Below, in pieces: positions 12,383 to 17,379 of a stretch of DNA of 17,379 nt. Source of the DNA: an uncultured Clostridia bacterium. GTDB taxonomy: Bacteria; Bacillota; Clostridia; Christensenellales; Borkfalkiaceae. Made by a program: the position numbers and the translations under genes. Position 1 is the stretch's first letter. The number at the start of each line of letters is the position of its first letter. A model generated the notes under the pieces. That model was not told the DNA's origin. It did no database searches and worked only from the letters and a program-made list of their open reading frames with translations. The stretch is from contig CALDMH010000054.1 in assembly GCA_937915565.1 (NCBI GenBank), forward strand, positions 1 through 17,379. The letters are read 5' to 3'.

Positions 12383-13252
12383 TTACGGGCGGAAAATTTT
12401 AACGCCGCCTTTAACTATCGAAAGGTCGAAATCTATGTCGTCGAAAAGTTCGCCGTCAACCTGAACGGTCACGGGCTTGTCGAATTCGAGGCGGATACGT
12501 TCCACTCTTTCAAACGAGGTGAAATCCTGTTCGAGAATTTTTCCTTTCATAAGCTTGATGAACGCGCCCGGGATTTTGCCTTTTTTAAGTTTGCCGGCGA
12601 TAACGAAGTCCAGAAGTCCGTCGTCGATTACGGCTTCGGGGCACATTCTTATTCCGCCGCCGAATCTCGTTCCGTTTCCGACGCAGGCGATGAGCGCTTC
12701 TTTTTCCTCGCGCTCCGAGCCGTCGTCGCGGATTATGTAAAACTTATAAAAAACGAATTTGATAAGCGAGATGATAAGCGAGATGACGTATTGCAATTTT
12801 CCTTTTAAAATCTTGCTTTTTCTGCATCTTTTCAAGATGTCCACGTCGATTCCCGTGCCGATTATGTTAAGCCCCCTGACGCCGCCGCACACCATATAAT
12901 CGGTGGGTTTCGCTTCGCCGTCGACGATAAGGTCTACGGCTTTTTCGGTGTTCGACGGAATATTTGCCGTGGCGATAAAATCGTTTCCGCTCCCGCAGGG
13001 GATAATTCCGAACTTAACTTTTTCCGTGTCCAGACCGTTGAAAACCTCGTTAATCGTTCCGTCGCCGCCGAGCGCGACGATTACGTCCGACGTTTTTGAA
13101 AGTTCCCTTGCAAGCTCCGTGGCGTGCTTGGGCGCAGACGTGTAATGGATTTTATATTCCACCCCTCTTTCTTTAAGTCTTTTTTCCGCCGCTTTCGCGC
13201 ATTTCATAGCCTTTTTGCCGTTTGCGACGGGGTTTACGATTATATCAATCAT
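12383..13252 (-). CDS. Diacylglycerol kinase family lipid kinase
   Basis: About 289 residues from the ATG at 13252. A longer frame to 13324 exists, but the family normally begins at the strand DIIVNPVANGKKA, and GGGAGAGG precedes this ATG, so the shorter start is chosen. The catalytic domain shows VALGGDGTINEV (nucleotide-binding GGDGT, 62-66), IPCGSGNDF (84-92), GTGIDVDILKRCRK and a C-terminal PVTVQVDGELFDD segment, all typical of soluble DgkB/YegS-type kinases. These phosphorylate diacylglycerol to phosphatidic acid, recycling lipid released during lipoteichoic acid synthesis, or act on related lipids. The exact substrate is not readable here. It is monocistronic, with a palindrome at its promoter. 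Confidence 0.9.
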   Translation of the reverse strand: MIDIIVNPVANGKKAMKCAKAAEKRLKERGVEYKIHYTSAPKHATELARELSKTSDVIVALGGDGTINEVFNGLDTEKVKFGIIPCGSGNDFIATANIPSNTEKAVDLIVDGEAKPTDYMVCGGVRGLNIIGTGIDVDILKRCRKSKILKGKLQYVISLIISLIKFVFYKFYIIRDDGSEREEKEALIACVGNGTRFGGGIRMCPEAVIDDGLLDFVIAGKLKKGKIPGAFIKLMKGKILEQDFTSFERVERIRLEFDKPVTVQVDGELFDDIDFDLSIVKGGVKIFRP

Positions 13253-13269
13253 TCCTCTCCCGTAAATAG

Positions 13270-13287
13270 ATTCCGCATATGCGGAAT
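13270..13287. promoter_or_regulatory. Perfect 18-bp palindrome, operator candidate for the lipid kinase gene
   Basis: ATTCCGCATATGCGGAAT is a perfect palindrome starting 9 nt downstream of the -10 box on the minus strand, so it straddles or follows the transcription start. That is a classic repressor position. As RNA it could also fold into a short hairpin. Confidence 0.6.
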
Positions 13288-13295
13288 TAGGAATA

Positions 13296-13324
13296 ATTAT
13301 ACGACTTTTTGCATAAAAAAGCAA
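13296..13324 (-). promoter_or_regulatory. Promoter of the lipid kinase gene
   Basis: On the minus strand: -35 TTGCTT (13319-13324), 17-nt spacer, consensus -10 TATAAT (13296-13301). Its position also argues against a coding start at 13324. Confidence 0.7.
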
Positions 13325-13356
13325 ACGTTTTCACGCGATTTTTAAAATTGGGGTAT

Positions 13357-13375
13357 GCCGGCCGAGAATAAAACG
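13357..13375 (+). repeat. 19-bp dispersed repeat, copy 2
   Basis: GCCGGCCGAGAATAAAACG is identical to 7528-7546 on the minus strand. A degraded relative, GCCGAGGAATAAAA, occurs at 12182-12195. All three are intergenic. Confidence 0.7.
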
Positions 13376-13402
13376 AAACCGTGGTTTTACGGCGAAAAAA
13401 CG

Positions 13403-13424
13403 CGAAAGTAAAACGAAAGTAAAT
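13403..13424 (+). repeat. Tandem 11-bp repeat CGAAAGTAAAW
   Basis: CGAAAGTAAAA (13403-13413) is followed directly by CGAAAGTAAAT (13414-13424), about 60 nt upstream of the giant-gene -35 box. Possible regulator site. Confidence 0.45.
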
Positions 13425-13482
13425 TACGGGCGATTTTTTTCGGAAAAATTACCTCGTTTTCGGGAAAACTTTTTTTCCGAAG

Positions 13483-13512
13483 TTGACAAAAAGAAAGGTA
13501 ATAGTATATAAT
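13483..13512 (+). promoter_or_regulatory. Strong housekeeping promoter of the giant repeat gene
   Basis: Consensus -35 TTGACA (13483-13488), 18-nt spacer, consensus -10 TATAAT (13507-13512). This is the best sigA-type promoter in the window. Confidence 0.85.
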
Positions 13513-13529
13513 TAAAAAGCAAATCTATA

Positions 13530-13560
13530 TTTTGCGTGCGCGGGTTACGCGCTTGCGAAA
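13530..13560 (+). promoter_or_regulatory. Leader hairpin of the giant repeat gene
   Basis: GCGCG (13538-13542) pairs with CGCGC (13548-13552) around a GGTTA loop. After one mismatch the stem extends by seven pairs (two G-U) to 13530/13560. It lies about 10 nt from the expected transcript start and may protect the 5' end. Confidence 0.5.
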
Positions 13561-13596
13561 TTATGGAAAACTCACTGCAACGTAGGAGATGCTGTT

Positions 13597-16500
13597 ATGA
13601 GTAAACTTTTTAAAAGGCTACTGTGTCTTTTACTCGGTATCGTAATGGGTATTTCCGCAACCGTGGGGTCGATAGCCACATCCGTATATTACCTGTACGG
13701 AAATCTCACGGTTTCGGACGTATTACCCGACGATAAAGAGGCTCTTAGAGAGGCACTTGGCAATCTCGGCGGATATTCTGCCGAGGACATTATCGCGTTG
13801 TTCTCGAAGGCGATTAAAGCGCCGCAGAATTACACTATCGAGGACCTTGAAAGAGAGTACGGTTTCAATCTCGTAGACCTTATCAACGAGGCTGCCGGCT
13901 CGAAGCTCATCGATACGGAGAACCCCGATAATAAACCCTACATAGACGACTTGAAGTCGATTTCGCTGTTCTCGTTATTGTCCGGCAACGTCGACGTCAA
14001 GCAGTTCCTCTCGGAAATTCCGCTCGGCGCGTTTATGAGCTTTATCCCCTCGGGGACGATTCTCGACAACGAGCAGCGCGAAAAGCTCCGCAAATACAGT
14101 ATCGGTTCGCTTATGGCGAAGGACGAAACCACGGAACTTCCCGTTATCGTCACCGCCCTTTCCGATATTACGATAGGCGGCTTGCTTCCGGGAATATTCG
14201 AGAAATCGGGCGATAAATACGTCGTTAAGGCGGATAAGCCCGCGGCTCTCGGCTTCGTTGCGAACCTCAAACTCGGCGGCTTCATTTCGCCTCTCACCGG
14301 TTCGACAACTCTCGGCGACGAGTTGGTTTCCGGCGGTCTTTCCGCTATCGGCGACCTTTCGCTCAGCGATATTTACCGCGCGATAGGCGTTGACAGCGAA
14401 TATGACGTCGAGGGGGTTCTGGACGGCGTGTTCACCGATTCCGAAGGCAATCCCGTTAAGATAAGGGACCTTTTTGCCAAGGACGTTACGAGCGGGGACG
14501 ACCATTACGTTTTCGTCGTCGATAAACTTCTCGACAGTATCAGGTTCGGTACTCTTTTCGGTATGACCAAAAAGGGCGGCCGTTGGTATATCACCAAGGA
14601 CGACGGCACCGACGAACAGGTGACGGGGCTTTTGGAGTTCCTTGCGGACCTCAACCTCACCGACGTTTATCACGCTCTTACGGACGCCGCCACCACTTCG
14701 GACAGAATACATAAAGTAATCCTTATCTTCGGTGACCTTTCCGTCGGCGACGTTTTCGAAACGTTCGGTTACGGCAAGGACGACGAGGGAAGATGGGTTA
14801 AGCCGGACGGCAGCCGCTTCAAGAGCAAGCTTGCGGAAGCTCTTCTCGGATTTTCGGTTAAGGACGTTATCGGAGAGGAAAGTTCCGAAATTTCGCTCGT
14901 TCAGATAAGAAAGAACGTGGCGGACGCCGTTATCGACCTTTGCGGCGATATGACTTTCGGCGAAGGGCTCGGCGAGCTTTTCGGAATCGAATACGTCAAC
15001 GGCAGATATTATAAGGACGGCGAGCTTGCCAACGAGGCTTTGGCGCGCATCCTCGATTTAAAGGTGAAGGACGTTGCGAAAATATTCGCGAAAGACGAAA
15101 TCAGCGTCAACGACCTTTACGGAGTAATTGAAAAAACCATCGGCGGCATTTACGTCGGCGCGATTTTGGGCGCGGACAGAGTCGACGGCGTTTGGTATAA
15201 GGACGGCGAAAAGGTAAACGACGCCCTTGCAATTATTTACGACATTCGTTTAGAGGGAATTTTCAGCCTAATCAAAGAGTTGAGAAATCCCGAAAGCTTC
15301 TCCTACTCTGAAATAGTTAAGGGCTTCTTGCCCGAAACCTGCCTCGGCGATATTATCGGGGCGATTCTCGGTTACAAAAAGGTCGGCGTCGGCGACAACG
15401 CTTATTTCGTGGATTCCGACGGCAACCGTCTTACGGACGGAGTGAACAAGGCCCTCAGGCTTCGCATCTGGCAGATAGCCGCCGGCTTCGATAAAAACAG
15501 TTCGTACGACCTTCAAGAAGAACTCGAAGGTATCCGCATCGGCGATTTGCTCGGCGCAAGTTACGATTCCGAAAAGAACGAATGGACGATGCTCGGCCGC
15601 GTTGCTCGCGGAGGACTTGCGGACCTTTTGAACGTTTCGCTCGGGCTTCTTCTTTCGGGCGATACGGAAAAGATAAAGACTACGCTCACGGACGACGCGA
15701 AGAATATCAGCCTCGGCGACGTGCTTGTGTTCGCCCTTGCGTATAAGGACGGAAAAATTCTCGGTCAGGACACCGAATTGAACGATTTCGCCCAGAAATT
15801 CTTTGAATGGAATCTCATCACCGTCAAATACGTTGAAGATTTCGTAAACGACAAAGATTATGAAAAACTCAGGAACGACGTCAACAATCAGTTCGGCGAT
15901 TTGAAAATCGGCGAAGCGTTCAGGCCGTTCCTCACGGGCATAAAAGACGGCAAGTACGTTTTCTCCGCGCTCGAATCCATATCCGGCGTTCTCGAACCTA
16001 TTCTCAACACCGATTTCAGAGTACTGGTCAATCTTATATTCGACCTTATTACGGGAAAAGGCGTTAAAATCGACGAGTTGCTCAACGAAATTTACGGCAG
16101 ACTTACGATAGGCGAGCTTATCGCTCCCGCCGTCGGAATGACTCTCGTAAACGGCGGCTCGGCTCTCGATAAAGGCAAAAAGGTTTACGCTCTCGATAAC
16201 GGTGCGGGCACTTCCCTCGGCATCGGCGTAACCGACCTTTTGAACACCGGAATATTCGACCTTGCGCAGGCGATTATCGACGGAGTAAACCAAAAGGACG
16301 GCAAAAACCTTCTTCAATATCTCTTCGGCTCGAACGGCGATAAGGGCGCGATAAATATCCGTCACGCTCTCGGCGATTATATTTACACTTTCCTCGAAAT
16401 CGATTTCGACGGAAATAAATGGGTGAATTCGGAAGGCGATATATACACGCCCGTTTCCAAAGTTTTAAGCGTGAGCCTTCACGATATAATCGACCACGCT

Positions 16501-17379
16501 CTCGATTTGAACAAGACTTACACCGCCGACGAAAAGAAGGATTATTTCATAGGCATAGTCGGCGACCTTACCGTAAGAGATTTCCTTTCCTTCTCGAAAG
16601 AAATTTCGGAATCGGATAAATCGCTTATTCAGAAAGTCGGCGACGTAAAACTTATCCGTTTCATCATCGATTTAATCGAAAAAGACGATAAAATCGACGT
16701 GGTTAAATCCAGCGGCTTCGGAGAAGTTGCCATCGGCGATTTCGTTCAGCTTGCCGCAGACGTCGAGCAAACTCCCGACGGTTGGAAAAAATCCGACGGC
16801 AAATATCTTGCCGCAATGATTTCCGACGTTCTCGACATAGATTTCGAGATGGGGCTCGATATTAAAGATATAATCGAAAAAGGCGGCGACAACGTCGTTA
16901 CCGAAGTGTTTGAAAAGGTATTCCCGAACAGGCGCGTCGGCGATTTCGTAAACGTATTGATTCCGAGCCTCAGCGACAAGTGCGTAAGAGGCAAATACAG
17001 AAACGTTTGGGGAACGAACGTATCCGACGGCGATATTCCGTTGATACTTTCGGATTTCTTCGACGTTAAATTCACAACCGTTTTCGACGCCGTTCTCGGT
17101 AATGCTTCGGCAACCGATAAAGTTCTTGCAATAGCCGACGAGATTTGCGGCGGAACGAAGCAGAGAACGTTCAACGATTATCTTCTCGACCTCGGCGTAA
17201 CTTATCTCGACGAGCATAAGGCGTTTGACAAAATCAAAAACGTAAAGGTTTACGATTTCATTCGCGAAATGTTCGGCGAAGACCCCGTCGATTATATCCT
17301 CGGCCTTATAGAAGACGTAACCGCCGGCGATATAGCGGAGATGCCGCTCGGGAAAGAGGGCGTTGAAAAATTGCCGCTC
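13597..17379 (+). CDS. Giant exported tandem-repeat protein, 5' part, family not recognised
   Basis: Open for 1261 codons and still in frame at the window edge, so the C-terminus is missing. AGGAG (13584-13588) lies 8 nt before the ATG. Residues 4-36 form a basic-then-hydrophobic signal peptide or N-terminal anchor (KLFKRLLCLLLGIVMGISAT). The rest is tandem units of about 65 residues. Each has a motif like h-G-D-L-x-h-G-D-hh, for example FGDLSVGDVFETFG, PETCLGDIIGAILG, EGIRIGDLLGA and FGEVAIGDFVQLA. An aromatic turn often follows (GRWYITKDDG, GRYYKDG, GVWYKDG), then a second shorter motif such as LDLKVKDVAKIF. Conserved glycines fall near residues 194, 318, 384, 455, 521, 584, 649, 707, 772, 839, 926, 1047 and 1115. 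There are few cysteines. It is probably a surface or cell-wall structural or adhesion protein, but that is inference. Confidence 0.85.
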   Translation, partial: MSKLFKRLLCLLLGIVMGISATVGSIATSVYYLYGNLTVSDVLPDDKEALREALGNLGGYSAEDIIALFSKAIKAPQNYTIEDLEREYGFNLVDLINEAAGSKLIDTENPDNKPYIDDLKSISLFSLLSGNVDVKQFLSEIPLGAFMSFIPSGTILDNEQREKLRKYSIGSLMAKDETTELPVIVTALSDITIGGLLPGIFEKSGDKYVVKADKPAALGFVANLKLGGFISPLTGSTTLGDELVSGGLSAIGDLSLSDIYRAIGVDSEYDVEGVLDGVFTDSEGNPVKIRDLFAKDVTSGDDHYVFVVDKLLDSIRFGTLFGMTKKGGRWYITKDDGTDEQVTGLLEFLADLNLTDVYHALTDAATTSDRIHKVILIFGDLSVGDVFETFGYGKDDEGRWVKPDGSRFKSKLAEALLGFSVKDVIGEESSEISLVQIRKNVADAVIDLCGDMTFGEGLGELFGIEYVNGRYYKDGELANEALARILDLKVKDVAKIFAKDEISVNDLYGVIEKTIGGIYVGAILGADRVDGVWYKDGEKVNDALAIIYDIRLEGIFSLIKELRNPESFSYSEIVKGFLPETCLGDIIGAILGYKKVGVGDNAYFVDSDGNRLTDGVNKALRLRIWQIAAGFDKNSSYDLQEELEGIRIGDLLGASYDSEKNEWTMLGRVARGGLADLLNVSLGLLLSGDTEKIKTTLTDDAKNISLGDVLVFALAYKDGKILGQDTELNDFAQKFFEWNLITVKYVEDFVNDKDYEKLRNDVNNQFGDLKIGEAFRPFLTGIKDGKYVFSALESISGVLEPILNTDFRVLVNLIFDLITGKGVKIDELLNEIYGRLTIGELIAPAVGMTLVNGGSALDKGKKVYALDNGAGTSLGIGVTDLLNTGIFDLAQAIIDGVNQKDGKNLLQYLFGSNGDKGAINIRHALGDYIYTFLEIDFDGNKWVNSEGDIYTPVSKVLSVSLHDIIDHALDLNKTYTADEKKDYFIGIVGDLTVRDFLSFSKEISESDKSLIQKVGDVKLIRFIIDLIEKDDKIDVVKSSGFGEVAIGDFVQLAADVEQTPDGWKKSDGKYLAAMISDVLDIDFEMGLDIKDIIEKGGDNVVTEVFEKVFPNRRVGDFVNVLIPSLSDKCVRGKYRNVWGTNVSDGDIPLILSDFFDVKFTTVFDAVLGNASATDKVLAIADEICGGTKQRTFNDYLLDLGVTYLDEHKAFDKIKNVKVYDFIREMFGEDPVDYILGLIEDVTAGDIAEMPLGKEGVEKLPL

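Larger units (their letters stand above)
13253..13596. other. Divergent control region between the lipid kinase and the giant repeat gene
   Basis: This 344-bp gap holds the lipid kinase promoter and its 18-bp palindrome, a 19-bp dispersed repeat, two tandem 11-bp units, T/A-rich hairpins with TTTTCGG(G)AAAA cores (about 13435-13470), the strong giant-gene promoter and its leader hairpin. An 18-codon frame (13355-13411) is noted but not called. Confidence 0.75.

Noticed and set aside
13253..13324. N-terminal extension of the lipid kinase to the ATG at 13324
   Set aside because: The extension would be translated from the -35/-10 region of the promoter and across the palindrome. It lacks an RBS, and the family begins at the strand now placed at residue 2.
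13483..13560. Third copy of the ECF promoter before the giant repeat gene
   Set aside because: The region has consensus housekeeping -35 and -10 boxes. The GCAAC at about 13577 is not followed by CGGGTGT at the right distance.
15268..16365. Minus-strand open frame of 365 codons opposite the giant repeat gene
   Set aside because: It is a shadow of the strongly coding plus strand. It has no recognisable domains, no RBS, and the plus frame has an export signal, repeat periodicity, promoter and SD. The same applies to minus frames at 13975-14712 and 16672-17217.
1..17379. CRISPR arrays, tRNA or rRNA genes, prophage or toxin-antitoxin loci
   Set aside because: No regular short repeat-spacer pattern, cloverleaf, rRNA-like stretch, integrase or toxin/antitoxin pair was recognised on reading both strands. 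Dedicated tools could not be run.

Overview
The window looks like a chromosomal segment of a Clostridia-type Firmicute, probably an uncultured gut lineage. The evidence is the mix of genes: a YyaC-type sporulation protein, the LL-diaminopimelate aminotransferase (DapL) route to meso-DAP next to dapF, QueT and BioY substrate-binding subunits of energy-coupling-factor transporters, an RsgI-type anti-sigma system, purine-rich Shine-Dalgarno sites, and sigA-like promoters. No phage, insertion sequence, CRISPR array, tRNA or rRNA gene was seen. The species is not identified.

Layout. 1-1181: a structured leader, then queT and bioY (uptake of a queuosine precursor and of biotin), closed by a strong terminator. 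1250-4919: a regulatory and envelope module. It has an ECF-type sigma factor, a translationally coupled membrane anti-sigma with an RsgI-like external domain, and a separate lipoprotein with the same RsgI-like domain plus a long helical region. Two near-identical ECF-style promoters with the same spacing lie before the sigma gene and before the lipoprotein gene, which suggests autoregulation and a shared regulon. 4993-6073: a Sel1-repeat protein and a small cysteine-rich membrane protein. 6130-7477 (minus): a membrane-bound XRE regulator followed by radC. 7478-8626: a divergent control region with nested inverted repeats, then an SGNH hydrolase. 8676-10015: cvpA (minus) divergent from yyaC (plus). 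10029-12295: dapL and dapF (minus), bracketed by an inverted pair of 29-bp repeats (27/29 identical). 12383-13324: a diacylglycerol-kinase-type lipid kinase (minus) with a perfect 18-bp palindrome at its promoter. 13483-17379: a strong promoter and the first 1261 codons of a giant exported protein built from tandem units of about 65 residues, still open at the window end.

Most genes concern the cell surface: vitamin uptake, envelope signalling, peptidoglycan precursor (DAP), lipid phosphorylation and a very large repetitive surface protein. The least familiar parts are the giant repeat protein, the twin-promoter RsgI-like module, and two dispersed intergenic repeats (a 29-mer and a 19-mer).
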